From Synaphobranchus kaupii (Eukaryota > Chordata > Actinopteri > Anguilliformes > Synaphobranchidae): DNA of 64,000 bases. The notes beneath the pieces were generated by a model, which was given only the letters and a program-made list of their open reading frames with translations, did no database searches and was not told the origin of the DNA. The DNA lies in contig CM056376.1 of NCBI GenBank assembly GCA_029718625.1, positions 106,656,363-106,720,362 of the forward strand, in the 5' to 3' direction. Of this stretch, positions 24,743 to 39,430 are shown piece after piece. A program made the translations under genes and the position numbers. The stretch's first letter is position 1. Every line of letters begins with the position of its first letter.

Positions 24743-24754
24743 ACGCACACGCAC

Positions 24755-24791
<37 letters not shown>
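24681..24791. repeat. (AC)n microsatellite with CGCA interruptions
   Basis: About 110 bp of alternating AC, with a central block of ACGC units. It lies 80 bp upstream (gene sense) of afap1 coding exon 7 and reads as (GT)n on the afap1 strand. Confidence 0.95.
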
Positions 24792-24792
<1 letters not shown>

Positions 24793-25303
24793 TCTACATA
24801 CAGCATACACGGCATTCCTACACAGGACGCACAGGAACATCTGTAAAATGTTAGGTGTAAATAATTAGCCTTGGCTTCTGTGTGCCTTGCCAGCTTACGA
24901 ACAGATCAAGGCAGAAGTTTGCATGGTATCATTAGAAAACTTAACGTCTGCTTTCTTTTCTTTGCACTGTTTTCACAAATACACAGAACAGGCAGTGATC
25001 TAATAATCCCAGTAGTGTATCCGATTTCTTCTTTGTGTGCCTAAAAAAGCCAGAAGGATTTCAAAGCAAATGGATTTTAAAACACACCTGGTTTCTGCTT
25101 CCCCTTCACACTGCCCAGCGAAATGCATGATAAAGTGGCATTTAGCCAGACAATCACTGTTTTTACTGTAAGTGCTGCTCCTGCTGCCTGCTTCCAATTT
25201 TAACTCAAATACATTCTGCTGTAGGAGTCAGAGGTATTTGAGTATTATACTGTACAGGAGTGAGGGTCCTATGGCTGGTGTAACGTAAGGTAATTTCTCT
25301 TGC

Positions 25304-25390
25304 CTTTTCCAGTTCAGTTTTGTGGACCGGGGAACTGGAGCCATCAGTATCGATCACGCCGTTGCTGTAGTTACACACCTCCTTCATCAC
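25304..25390 (-). CDS. afap1: AFAP1 coding exon 6, with GC donor
   Basis: Acceptor TGGTTCGCAG. It encodes residues 238-266: VMKEVCNYSNGVIDTDGSSS followed by PVHKTELEK. Human AFAP1 has VIKEAYSG at this place and SSPVHKAELEK at the end, so both exon ends are fixed by homology. The base pair after AAG is GC (GCAAGA), with no usable GT nearby, so this intron appears to be of the GC-AG class. Exon length is 87 bp, phase 0 to 0. It links PH domain 1 to the PKC-site region. Confidence 0.9.
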
Positions 25391-28300
25391 CTGCGAACCA
25401 GAAAAGAGAAGAGAAAAAGAGAATGTTAACATGGTGTTCAACCCGGTCCATCACCTCAGTCTCACATCAGTACCGGGCGGGGCCAGTCCAAGAGCAGACA
25501 TTATCTGAATCACATGATGTAGGGCCTCACAAACTCCGGTCCTGCAGGACCTGGGGCATCCATACACATCCATGAAAGAAGCAAATTGCCATGCATGCGG
25601 GGTCAGGTTATCCCCCATCAACTGCTCAGGCAAACCTGCACACCTCACAGGCCCATAACTAACATTCGCCAGAGCCCACACAAGAGGCCTGGAGTCCTGT
25701 TCACGCCATCACTGGCAAGAGGAAGATCTCTCACACGGGCCAAGACACACAAAGGGGATGACACCAAGCTGCTCCACAGCGATATGGGCTACATTACAAC
25801 ATACACCGAATTAATCACATATCGGAGCTGGCCTGAAAGATTTTGCTGAATGAGTGACGTATCTCAGCTGCAATACAGGGCCTGAAATATATCACACTGA
25901 ATGAGTGAGACAACCCACATGCATCGTGGACCCTGATATATATATACGTATCACACTGCATGAGTCGGACATCCCAGGTGCATTATGGAACCTAAAGTAT
26001 CTGAATGAATGAGGTATCTATCCAAAACATATCACTTGACCTTGTATATACAGTATATCACATGGAATGAAGTTGCAAGCAAATAATGACCCAACCCCCC
26101 CACCCCACCGACCCGCCGCCACCTCCCCACCCTGCACAACCAAACCAAAAGAAGACGCTGCAGTCCCTCTTAGTCCTGTCGCTGACCACAGTCTGTTTGG
26201 CTTACACTGAATCTGGAAAATTACAGGCTGGGGCTGTTTGGCTCAGTTGACAACAGCTTGGGTTTGGAGATGCACTTACAAAAAAATGGAGTAACATTGT
26301 TTTATTTTTTGTGAATTCATAATCAGTCATTCCTCTATTCAACAAATGGTTTCATTCTTACATTGAACTTGAGGTGGGACTCTGGCGGGCGTGCTCTGTC
26401 TCTCTAATGTTGAACAATGAAAATGTTAAATGTGAAACTTCGACCACAGTGAGGCCGGTCTCTGAGGCGCTCACATATGCCAAGTGTAAGCGCTTAAGGT
26501 TTTGAGGTTTTCTTTAAATTAAGGTGTGGACAAAATGGAGTAACATTGAAAGTTTAGAGAGCAACACAATCCAAAAGAAAGCTTCGGAACATTCTACCCT
26601 GCAAGCTCCTTAACTGAAACATTTCTACTGTAAAGAGCCTTGTTGTAATGCTGCTGCTCTTCAGTGCTGACAGTAATCTGGTCATGTGGGCAAATTCCAT
26701 TCCAGATGCCAAAGGGATGGAAGTGCTCTTTTGGCCACAAACTGTAGACCACATGACCCTCCGGTAACCCCAGTCCTGTTAATCCCACACACGTACAATG
26801 GCAAGTCCTTCCTTCACAGCACAGACCAGTGTGTACTGAGAGGCTAGTACACCACCACCAACACAGGCAACACGGGGGTGATTAATTATCAACCACCAAC
26901 ACAGGCAACGCATTGCTAACTCAATTCAACTCGAATTCAGCAGCAACTGCCAAAACAGCTGACGCAATTCCGACAACCAGCTCAGAGCACAGGCAAAGCA
27001 GAGGCAAGAGCAAACGCAGGCAATTCAGCGTCGAAAACCACGTCAGACTGCGCAGCGTTAATTAATCAAGCGTAGCGCAGTGTCGTTGCAGCACAGGCAA
27101 GAAGCAGAGAGCAGTGGCTCTCACAGCAGTGTGGGGTCTTCAGAAGGGGCGGGGCCACACTGTTTCCATGGCTGCAGACCCAGAGAGCGAGCGGAAGGAG
27201 GAAGAGAAGGAGGAAGAGGGGGAAAAGCGCCCGTGCCTCCCTCTAACCGGGCCTGTGCGCAGGAAGGAGACCAGGCTGAGGTGAAGAGGATAGAGAGCGA
27301 GAGAAAAGGGGTAGAGAGAATGAGAGAGAGAGAATGAGAAAGTGAGACAGAGGAGAGAAAGAGAAGTGAAACAGCTGAAAAGTAAGAGCAAGAACAGGAA
27401 CAGGAAGATGAAAACACAGTGAAAATTGAGTATTCCCATATACTATATCCCAATAATGCAAGGGCAGTAGGGAAATAGTAGCATAGGTAGCCACACATTG
27501 GTATTATGGCAGTTACAGTCTTAGTCCTGGGATTCTCCTCATATTCCCCCATGAACGCGCGTGCAACTCCTGCACAATATTCACTTTCTGGAGGTAAAAG
27601 AAGTAACCAAACCTAAAGCAAATGTTCAACCTCAGCTAGTATTCCAGTAACATCCACGTCTGGAACTTTACTCTATTAGTTGCAGTTTGTCCTCGCTGGA
27701 AACAGCTACGGCCGTGTCTGTTAAAAATAACAACACCACCCAAACTCTAGAATCTTTTGGCCCAACGATGCACTCAAACCCGGCCCGAGGCTTAATTGGC
27801 TCTGGAGTACTGAGGACTACGCCCTTGCGGTATGTTCAATAAGCCATATAGAAACATGTGCAACAAATACAGCATTATTCTGGGGCAGTAGATCAGAGCA
27901 GAGTGATAATTGGGCTGGCTGAAGTGTTGTGTAAAAAGAATTGTGCTGAAAAAGAAATGTGTTTATCTCATGCAATCATTTATTGCTACAATGTGTTTTC
28001 AATATAAAGGCACCTGACCAAACACTACGTATGCATGGATTTTCCTCCCATCAACAACTGACTATTGTTACACTCCTTATTTTTCCTCCCTGTCTCCCTC
28101 CCTCTCAGTCGGTTTGTATATTTGATTTGTTCACTCCATGCACTTGCAGGTACCCCAGCCACTAGCAGACCATGGTTCCCTTCCACGTATCAATAAATAC
28201 TCTCTAATTACTGTATGGAACAAGTAGTATAATCAGAAAACAAGCTGTGTTTCCTACAGGGGCCCCAGAGCACCTTCTCCCTCCACAAACAGGGTCTTTA

Positions 28301-29215
28301 TGAAAGCAAACAGACTGGGTGGTGTTTCCATCGACGCGCTGAAAGGGTCTGTTTTAATGAGGCCCTCGGTGGCCTGGTACGCCACTGGCAGAAGGTGCCG
28401 TGGAGCCAGAGCCGAGCTCAAAGCCCGGCGGTGTGAAGCACCGGGGCTTTATCTGGCACGAGCAGCACTGCTTTAAGTACCGAAAAAAAGGAGCAGGGAA
28501 CCAACCTTAAATAGCACACAATAGGTTATAAACAGAGGTCTCCAAGGACATTTCTGGAAGCAGGAAGTAAGAGGCAGACTTGCCTTTGAATACTAACCTA
28601 CACAATGGCCCTTTCATATTTTGGTTGTAATAAAATAACACAGGGGTCCCAGTATTTCATAAACAAAAAGGTAAAAAAAAAAAATGAGGGGAGGGGGCTC
28701 TGTTTGATGTCTGCGAGACAGGCTGTGGTGTGGATCTGTTGAAGTTTTAAAAATGAGATCTGAGGACAGCAGCACTCAGATACAAACCAAACATCCTGCC
28801 AGGCCCTGAGGTTTGGACACCTGTTCCAAATAACCAGCGCCGAGCTCAGCAGAGTCCTACACACTACTGGGATGAGATTCCAAAAAAGAAAAGCAGGGCA
28901 GTTCCCAAAGATGGCTATTCTTGAACATGAACCTTTAGTCCAGCAGACCCTTGAACGATGGTAACTTAACTACTAAAGAAACTTGTTCACTTTTTCCTCA
29001 CGAAAATCACCAGTCTCAAAATACACACCGTCACTGTTTATCAATCGCCCCCCGATTAGACATACTTGATGACACAACTACATCAGTCTAACAACGTAAC
29101 GTTTCCCTGACATTCTGGCAACATCGCCACAACGTTGCAGGAATTCTGCTGAGACATTGCGCTGATGGCTGTGATGTCATGCTGAGAGGCCATTGCGGGT
29201 CATGTGACCTCTCAC
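25391..29215 (-). other. afap1: afap1 intron 5
   Basis: 3.8 kb without recognised exon. It contains a purine-rich (+ strand) stretch at 27183-27415, a run of CACCACCAACACAGGCAAC words at 26845-26910, and a possible tRNA-derived SINE scrap near 27755-27830 (weak B-box on the minus strand). Everything else is unassigned. Confidence 0.5.
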
Positions 29216-29395
29216 CTTCAGCCACTGCTCAGCCTGCTCCTTGCTCTGCACGGCCAGCACCAGGGCGTCGGCCCCCTGGTGGACAATCCTCAGCTCGTGC
29301 TTCTTCTTCTTGCCATCCTTAGGGACGTGCGTGATGCTGCAGCCCGACAGCACCAGTTCCATCTGCGGCGTATGATCCTTTGACGTTTTATAGCA
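29216..29395 (-). CDS. afap1: AFAP1 coding exon 5 (second half of PH domain 1)
   Basis: Acceptor GATTGACAG, donor GTGAGA. It encodes residues 178-237, starting [20 protein letters not shown] and [20 protein letters not shown], then [20 protein letters not shown]. This is the distal half of the first PH domain, ending in the C-terminal helix with the invariant Trp. The human sequence is nearly identical. Phase 0 to 0, exactly 60 codons. Confidence 0.96.
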
Positions 29396-29453
29396 CTGTC
29401 AATCGAAACAGGGCCGTTACTGAGGTGTGTGTTTGTGTGTGTGTGTGTGGTTA

Positions 29454-30517
<1,064 letters not shown>

Positions 30518-32757
30518 TTACTCACCCTCATTATCAAAACTGCATTGCGTCAGACTACACCTGTATCTTGAAATTAAGGACTATATGTTAGTAGTAAGCT
30601 TTGGATTGACTTAAACTGCCAACCAACACGAGGGCTAATTTAATCTCAGTTTCTGTAACAAACTGTTTTCTGGAGGCAGTTACAGTACGTTATACCCAGC
30701 ACAACAACCGTGTCCCACTAGGATTCAAACCCACAACCGCAACCCTCTGGTGAAGAGAAGCACTCCCTGAATGTTATGCCACTGCAATAGTGTGGTATCG
30801 CAGTGATCAGAATCATGAGAAGTTAATGTGTTACGAGGGAATACTTGAGTGGGTGAACATTCAGGAAGTGTTTCTAAGTGCCCCTGGTGGCCTTTCAAAG
30901 AGGAACTGTGCAGCCGCTAATTCAGGATGCAATCGTTCCTGCTATCTGAAAGGCTATCAGAGGAAGCCATTGATTTACTAAATCAGATCCCACCCAATCA
31001 GATTTGAAGTGACTCAACACAACGGAAAACCACATAGAGCCAATTAACCCGTGAGGCCTTAGCCAATCAGTGATGTGCTTCCACTTCAGGCAAGAAAATG
31101 AAAGAAAGGGAGGAGAAATAGAAAGCAGCCTTCTCCCACTCTCTCTCTTTCTGTTGCTGTCCTTTCCACTCTGGTTTTGTGCTGCCCTAACTGTGGAGAA
31201 ACTAAGCGACATGACTCATTTGGCCAACACTGAGCACTGTTTCCTTTTAGCTCTTAAAAATAATACAACTGCCACAATAAAATTCAAATGTCATAATCTT
31301 GTACACATGGAAGTAAACATTTTCTATTTGACTTAATTGTGCATTCCCAGAAGACGTTTTTAAAGTGGGTCTCTCTCCCCCGCCCATCCCTCTGGACAGC
31401 CAGGCCTTGGGTTTGTGCAGATAGATCTTTGGGGCACAGTAAACACACAGTGAGATTCTCCTCATGTGATGTGTTCACAAGTTCTGATGTTCATTATCAA
31501 CCTGCTAGCGGGCTGGAATATCCCCTGCTCTTAGTTAGACCCCCTGAATTCCGTGAGGTCTGTTATTAGGAACCGATGCTGTTCGGGTGTCTGTTCTGAC
31601 TGTACGTTTGTCACTTCACTGTCACCATGACAACAGATAACCCCCCCATCACACACACACACATGTGCGCACTCACACACACATACACACACTCAGGGCA
31701 AACTGCAACCAATTAACAGTGGTGACAAACTCCAAGATTTCTTCCATGGAAAAAAAAGTTAATTTCTTTAATCTTTATTACTTTTTCTTTTTAGGTGCTG
31801 CAATTTTCTGAGTTTTTTTCAGATCCTCGCAGTCACAAGAAAAACCCCACCATGGCCCGACAGGCTCGTTAAACGGGCCATTGGTTAGGGTTGCTCGAGA
31901 TGGACATGCCACCATGGAGATGTGCCCGCCACTAAGGCAACAAAAAAACGTCTGGGATTCTTAAAAACCGAAGATCCCGAGTCAGTTTCTGACGGGTAGT
32001 ACACTGCGCTCTCTGTACACAGGGCCCTTTGACCCTGTGACTCGTGTGAAAAAAATCATACAGTCTTTACAGTTTCTTTACACAGCAGAACCGTAGCTCT
32101 GACTATGAGGATTTACAGCACAAGTTAAGCATTTCCACACCGGGCCAATAAGCCCATTCTAAACCAACTCACAATAAACAAAGGCGGTGGGATGTGGGGC
32201 AATCTGCTAACCGTTTTTAGGCAAATTCAGCCACGAGACTTAAAGCACACACTTTCTCTCTGCTCTTATTTTTCAGCACACAAGGACACCGTACCCACAC
32301 ACCAAATGGAGGAGGGTCGGGGGTGTGTGAGGGGGGGGGGGCTGTTGGACTGGTGCCGCTCTGCACGACCCGGCCGGTCCCAGTTGAGCCCCTCCTTGTT
32401 AAACCCTGATGAAAGAGAACTCTCTGGGTTTTTGGCAACCGGATCTTAATTACACCGCCTTTCTGAGCGGGGCTTCCTGCCCCTGCCAAACTTTCCACTG
32501 AAGCCGTGTCATTAAACACTCAGGTCCCGGCCCGGCCCTCCTACCCTATAACTCAAGACGTGGCCAGACCCCAGAACCTTATCACATTTCCTTTGAGAAA
32601 ACTGCTTTGGTGAACTCACTATTGGCACGGCCGTCCAGAGGATGGAGAGGAGGAGGAGGAGGAAAGGAAGGGAGAGAAAGGACGACAGAGGGAGAGCCGG
32701 GTCATTGACAGCCGAAGAATAAACCTGGTTCCGTCTTAAAACACAGCACCTCGCTTC

Positions 32758-32818
32758 CCATTACGCACGCTGTTAGGGATACTTCACCCCATTACGCACG
32801 CTGTTAGGGATACTTCAC
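32758..32818. repeat. 31-bp tandem duplication
   Basis: Two identical copies of a unit containing CCATTACGCACGCTGTTAGG and GATACTTCAC lie head to tail with one extra C between. A recent local duplication inside an afap1 intron. Confidence 0.9.
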
Positions 32819-33599
32819 TTATTGACACTCGCCCTGGCGCACCGTGTTGGGTGTTGGAGCAGGGGCACCATGATTGTTCAATATCAGCAGGATGTGCTCA
32901 TTTCCTGCAATATGGGCCTAACAGTAACAGCATTAATAACAGTGGGAACCGTGTTTGTTTTTGTCTGCGATTCCCGAAATGCCATTAATGTTATGAATAA
33001 CAAAAAATGTGTTTATAAGACTATTATACTCCGTATAAACAGAAGACCCAGACCAACGCGAACATGCACACGCACACGCACACACACACGGTTGTTGACT
33101 GGGGAACAGAAGAGCACTCCCCTATCCTTAGCATGCTGATTTCTCTGCTGTGAGGGAAACCTGACCTCAGACCATTAATAAAAGTGCAGCTCGTTTCCCA
33201 GCATGCTCTGCTCCACACCATACGAACACCTGAGTCATGGGAATCTTAATGCCGTCAGCCAGGGGAGGACATGTGAAGTGAAGAGTTGGGACCGAAGCTG
33301 CTACATATTTCTCCCAGTCACTATTCACACCATGATAAAAAAGCTCTCTGTAAACCACACCACCTCTCTGTCCATCTGTCTGTCTGTAGCTGCTGGAAGG
33401 CCAGATAACCAGTTGAGTAATGACGCTTTAGACACAGGTAAAAGTAGAATGACCTCTCTCTATGATTTCCATGTCATGCTTTGCAATTTCATCACTGCAT
33501 CAATAGGGCCAGTCCAAATGCCCTGGCATTCCATAATACATCCCCAGACCCTTCTGCAAACACACACGTTCCGCATGCCATTTAAATATCACGTGTATT

Positions 33600-34200
33600 A
33601 CGCCGCTGGCCTGACGGCCGCCTGCAGTTTTATGATGTGTGATCAGCTGACGGATGAAAGAGCCGCACTTCCCCCGACATTGCAGAGCCGCAGGGGCTGT
33701 TACAGCAGGAGCCGGCAGTTGCTACAGAACTGGCCCCGGCAGCGGAGAGGATGAGTTACGAAACGCAGACGCACAGCGTAGGGTCGAGGGTCAGCACCGG
33801 GGGTCACGGTGAACGGCGCGCATTATGCAGCGTTCCCCATCCAAAGGCCAGGCGGGCGAGCTTGACTGGAAGGGTCGGGGGCAGCGCATTCGATTCAGAC
33901 CTTACAGACGCCAGATATCGTTCAGGAATAAGAAGCTGAGAATGGACAGCAGATACGCTACCCCCCCTCCCATGTGCTTTCTTTTAGCGGGTCAGCGTCT
34001 ATCCTGAGGTAGCCCCTAAACTCGCCCGCCAAACGGGATTGCGTTACCGGCGGGGCATTGGCGGGGAGGCTGTTTTCGTCTCCGAGTTTCCTCGCCGCCT
34101 TCGTTTCGGCCGCGCCGGCCTTCGCGGCTGCCCAGGGGCCCCTCGATGCACCCCTCGGCTCTTTAGCGCATCTCCTGTGACGGCTCTGCAATTGTAATTT
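33600..34200. promoter_or_regulatory. CpG-rich intragenic patch
   Basis: GC content and CpG density rise sharply against AT-rich flanks, with words such as GGCCGCGCCGGCC and CCGGCAGCGG. It could be an internal promoter for shorter afap1 transcripts or another unmethylated element. I see no TATA box and no conserved coding frame; the 141-codon minus-strand frame here is not recognisable. Confidence 0.3.
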
Positions 34201-35876
34201 ACCACTCCGGAGCTCTTGAATTATTCCCCTTCTAAAAATAGAGAGGGAGTCACTCCGTTCATCAGCACATCTAGATTCAACAAAATGGAACATTCCTCCA
34301 ATTCCTTCAGACCCCTTGACCGCATACCCAGTCCCACATTGTTTGATTTGAAGATTTGGGCATATTTTTAGGCTCTGTTCCAATTTGGATTGGACCGGTC
34401 TACACCCTGTGCGCTACACCCCAAAAGGGCACAGTCACGGTCTAGCTGCAGGCCCAGTACGCTGCAGCCGTTAGGAGCAGAAAATATGAGGCATTTTGCT
34501 TGGCAATTCCAGTTTATTCCATTGTGGAAAATTCGGCATTAGGTGTAGGTGTGGAGAACATCCGTTCAGCCCCCGCCCTGCTCCCCAATGAGGTGCAACC
34601 CGGCCGTGCATCACCAGGCCTGGCGCTCCCCCTAACCTGCTTCAAGTGTTTATACTGGAGAGATCTCCCGCGTGTGTTTGTATGTAGCGGTCTGGACTAA
34701 GCCGCAGCTGTCTGTGGAGTGAGCGATGCTCGTTAAACACACGTACAGCGCCAGTCTCACTGTTCCAGGCCTGCCCGAACAGTAAAATGCTAAATGTACT
34801 ACTTAGCACTGTTTAAAACATAATGTGAGTTCTGGAAAGAAACTGCAGAAATAGGTTTTTCATTTGCTCCAGTTTTTTTTTTTTTGAAACTCAGCAAAGT
34901 TTCAAAGCCGTATTGTGTTAAAGGGTGGCCGTTGTAGCTAGTGGCCGTTGCACCTTAATCATGTGATCGCACATGCCAGAGGACCTGGTGTAGCAACTTC
35001 AACCCGCCGCGCCTCGTTGTCGTTTGTTAAATATTATTTATGCTCTTTTCCTTTGTTTATAGGGGAGAGCGAGGGTGATGTCATTGAATACTTTAGAGTG
35101 GTAAGCGTGGCACAGAGAAGAGAAACACAATGGAGCTCCTCAGACAGATGGACGGACCACAGTCTCCAACTCTCCTGCAAGAATGACGGAGTTTCAGTCA
35201 AGATGCTATAAACATAAAAATGTAATTAAATGAAGACAAGATCTCTGCACTTAAATTATTACAGTGCAACTTTGTTCACCGTTGAATCATATGTGGGATT
35301 TTCCAATAAATAATGCTGTTATCAGCAGTGCTGAGGTCCAGTTTAGGCCAATATTTGGCTCATCATTAGACGATGACATCATAAAGAACGGGGTCACATG
35401 CAGTACGCCAGAATATAACACTCCCCATAATGACTGACAATGCAGACATATCCTACGGGACAAGCCAAATTATTATACTGTGCGGTCAGTCCGGCATGGG
35501 ACTTACAGTCGTCCTACAGGACATTTCTGTTAGCATGTGAGCCCGACCTCCCAAGTTATTGAACCCACACGGCAGCTGAAGAGTGTGTGCACAGCCCGTC
35601 TGCTCACCCCTGAGAATAACACTCTTTACGCTGGGGAGGCGATGTTATCTTTGAAACCGGAGCGGATTTTGTTAGAGGAGTGTGTGGGGGCGTCAGTGTA
35701 CCGTGGGGGGGAGAGACTCCACAGTGTTCGCATGCCAGGATCTGGACTGACAGCGAGTCAAACAAAAACCAGCATGCAAGGACACACATTTCAGAGTGAG
35801 CGGATTGTCCTGTGTCCACACAAGCTACAGCAACAACACTGCTCTATTTGTCTCCGGGTCTCTGGAATGGTGGGAG

Positions 35877-35932
35877 ATGGAGAGAGAGAGCGAGGGGGAA
35901 AGAGAGAGTGAGGGGGAGAGAGAGTGGGAGAG

Positions 35933-35970
<38 letters not shown>
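35877..35970. repeat. (GA)n-rich tract
   Basis: GAGAGA and GGGAGA units dominate, ending in a nearly pure (GA)n run at 35938-35970. Intronic simple sequence. Confidence 0.9.
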
Positions 35971-35973
<3 letters not shown>

Positions 35974-36661
35974 AAAGGAAATGAGACAGAAACGGAGCTC
36001 GTCTGAGTCAGAGAGCCCTCTCTTCTTCTAGGGAGATTAGTCAGCAGAGCGAGGACAGGGCGGAGTGAGGAAGACAGGGGGATGGGGTGTTTTGGGTGGG
36101 AGAGTTGGTGATGGGGGGGGGTGGGGGGGAATAAAGGTCCAAACTCGCCAACATCAACACAGATGGAACTCATTTGATTCACAGCAGGACTAAGCCACTT
36201 TGAAAGCTAACACAGCGCCGGAACGGGGTGGGTCCAGACACCCCGGTCTGCAGCCTAAAAGGGACAGAGTCCCCCCCAGTCACAACCCCAAAAATCCGTC
36301 TTTAACCTGTTCCAGTCTCCCTCTGGCTTTGACCAGGTCCTTCGGTTCTCATATCATTACAAACAATCTTCCATCCACGCCATGCCAAGATTCCCTTTTA
36401 AACACCAAACAGACACCCTCAAAATGTATACATGAAACATTTTTAGACGTATATCTTAATTATGGTCTGACAAAATATAAAAGTAGGAAAAGATTTTTTT
36501 CCCTAAAAATAAAATGGATCTTGCTAGCTATGCAAGAAGGATGAAAAAGATAAGAGCGTTTTTACAGCATACTGTTTATAAAGTGTGATTTAAGATGAAT
36601 TCTTACACAAGAGGGTGATGCATTTAGAACATAGTGAAGGTGAATTCAACTGTGGTGTTTA

Positions 36662-36810
36662 AACACACACACACACACACACACGCACTCACACGCACTT
36701 TCACACGCACAGACGTGCACACACACGCACAAACAGTCACATAGTTACATACAGACACACAGTCACACACAGACACGCACAGACACAGACACACACACAC
36801 ACACACACAC

Positions 36811-36903
<93 letters not shown>
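36662..36903. repeat. (CA)n microsatellite, interrupted
   Basis: About 240 bp of CA repeat, with a diverged left part (CACGCACT and CACAGACA words) and a purer right part from 36790. Intronic. Confidence 0.95.
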
Positions 36904-37060
36904 GCTTTGACTGTGCTTCAGGCAGAGATCAGGCCTGGTGCTGATTAACAGATTTTAATTCCATCCAGACCTCTGTGCATGTAAAACATCCCCGACATGT
37001 GCACAACACACTAAATCCTCCTTCCCCCCTGAGCCTGAGCCCTAACCCTCCCCCTGTCTA

Positions 37061-37540
37061 CACAAGAACACCACACAGAGCACAACCTATCTCTAATACA
37101 CAACAGCACACTAACATATCCATCTACACAACAACACCACACAGAGCACAACCTATCTCTAACACACAACAGCACACTAACATATCCATCTACACAACAA
37201 CACCACACAGAGCACAACCTATCTCTAACACACAACAGCACACTAACATATCCATCTACACAACAACAACACACAAAGCACAATCTATCTCTAACACACA
37301 ACAGCACACTAACATATCCATCTACACAGCAACAACACACAAAGCACAATCTATCTCTAACACACAACAGCACATTAACATATCCATCTACACAACAACA
37401 CACAGAGCACAACCTATCTCTAACACACAACAGCACACTAACATATCCATCTACACAACAACAACACACAGAGCACAATCTATCTCTAACACACAACAGC
37501 ACATTAACATATCCATCTACACAAGAACATCACACAGCAA
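37061..37540. repeat. 63-bp minisatellite, about 7.5 copies
   Basis: The unit contains CACAGAGCACAACCTATCTC, TAACACACAACAGCACACTA and ACATATCCATCTACACAACA. Because 63 is a multiple of three it stays open in several frames on both strands (203 and 163 codons), which explains those frames without invoking a gene. Copies differ by a few substitutions and 3-bp length changes. Confidence 0.95.
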
Positions 37541-39328
37541 CATCATACTGAACCATTCTCATCTCTGCAATGGAACAGCACACTGACCCATCTATACAAG
37601 ACCCTCACATTAAATCTAACCCATCTGTACAAGACAAAAGCATAAATTATCCCTCTACGCAAGCAGATCACACTGAACCGTGTCTGTTTCTACACACGCA
37701 CACCAAACTAAATACTTCCCCAGTGTGCAGGGACTGAATCCTCCCCCAGACTACATCAGCGCAAGGCACTAAAGCGTGCATGTGTCTCCATGAGCAGAAG
37801 GAACCAATCTCTCGTCATGTCTACACACAGATACCACTAATCCATCTGTCAGACTACAACATGACAGTGTGTAACACACTAAACCTTCCCCCCAGTCTAA
37901 AAGAGCACAGCACACAAGTGACTCAACCATGCCCTTCTACCAGAGCACAGAGCCCCAGTGACCTAACCTTCCCCTTCTGGCTGTGAGAGGGGAGGCACAC
38001 ATGACTGAGATAAAAGGCAGATTTATGAGGTGTGGGGCCTGTGCTTGGATCAGCCCCTCTCTAGATGCACTTGTGGTATGTAGGCTATTCACTAATGGAT
38101 CCTGGCTCCCAAGTCAAATCCAGCATTACCATCCACGGGTCTGTAGCTAAAATGATAAAAACGGAATCTGTGCCCTGTACGCTTGCTCTAGGATTGTATC
38201 TATTATGACATGTATATATTAGTTTTTTATGACAATTTGTTTTTCTGTCCCGGTTGTAGGTTGTCTTCCCGTCTGACGACTTCCGCAGGGAATTCTGATT
38301 AATTGCGTGCCTCTGCTGGGTCCATCCGGATAACACGACCCTCCCCCGCTCACGTCCCAAGCCCCGCCCCCCACCGCTCAGACCGGGCGGCTTTCGCGAC
38401 AGGCGGTCATAAAAACAAACCATTTCGCTGAGATGATACACAGCAGCGCCCGCAGCGAGACGGGGAACAGCATGCATACTGCGGGGTGACCGAGGTACGG
38501 GGAGAGAGAGAATCCCAACGGCTATCTCGCTCTGCCTGCCCACACACTTCCCGGTCGCGCGGCACAGCGAAATTTCGGAAAAAGATCGTGTGAAAAGACC
38601 CGCTAAGGGGCAGCGACACATGACGGACGCATGACAGACGCCATCCACGCCCCTGCCTGCGTCCGTGTCTACGTTTAAGGTGCCCGTTTCCCACAGGGGA
38701 AATTCCTGTGGGTGGCGTTTCATGAGGGAAACTGAGCGTGGAAAAACCAAACGCTCCATAACGCTATCTGATTAGCACACATCCTGGAGGGCCTTCCTAG
38801 CCTCCCAATCTGTAATGCTATTGGGGGAGGAGGTACGAGGAGGGAGGGCGGTTGATTGTTGCGCAAGATAAAAGGCCTCTCTGTCTCCTCAGATCTCGTT
38901 CAGCTAGGAGGAGTTACTATTCTTGGACATTTTCGTCAACAGCGCCGTTATTTAAACCGATAATGACAGCTGCCTCTTAAATCTTATCACATAAGGCTTC
39001 AGAACATCAATTGGCTCGTTTCAGGGAGCGCTGTAAATGTCAAATCTCTTTCAACAGTGTGCTGTACAGTATCTCAAGGGCATTTCAGAGATATGTGCGC
39101 TGCGATTCTCAGTCATGTGGTGTGAGGTAGTCTAACTCCCTTCATCACCGATGACAGTGCATCAAAGCAAACCCCATTACACCCTCACTGTATACACAGT
39201 GCCCCCGCAGCAAAGGCATAAATGCTGGATCAAATGGCGACCACATGCTGGGGGAAGACTTTGTGATCTTCACTATGGGAGACGGGCAAGAACTGCAAGC
39301 CTGCACTGGACCACACAGTAGAGAGCTC

Positions 39329-39430
39329 AGTGTTAATTTAACTCTAACAGAAGCTGATACGAGTCCAAGAGGGATCAAATGTACTCTATCAGAGTAATTT
39401 CAACTCTATCGGAGTTTATTTAACACTGAA
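39329..39430. mobile_element. short MITE-like inverted-repeat element
   Basis: The ends CAGTGTTAATTTAACTCT and, inverted, GAGTTTATTTAACACTG enclose about 100 bp with internal ACTCTATCAGAGT-type words. Similar CAGTGTTAA-ended short elements are common in fish genomes. Target duplication not clear. Confidence 0.55.

Noticed and set aside
33203..34383. 183-codon + frame and 141-codon minus frame in the CpG-rich patch
   Set aside because: No recognisable motif or splice context; long frames are expected by chance in GC-rich DNA.
36975..37586. 203-codon + frame and 163-codon minus frame
   Set aside because: Both are the 63-bp minisatellite read in different frames.
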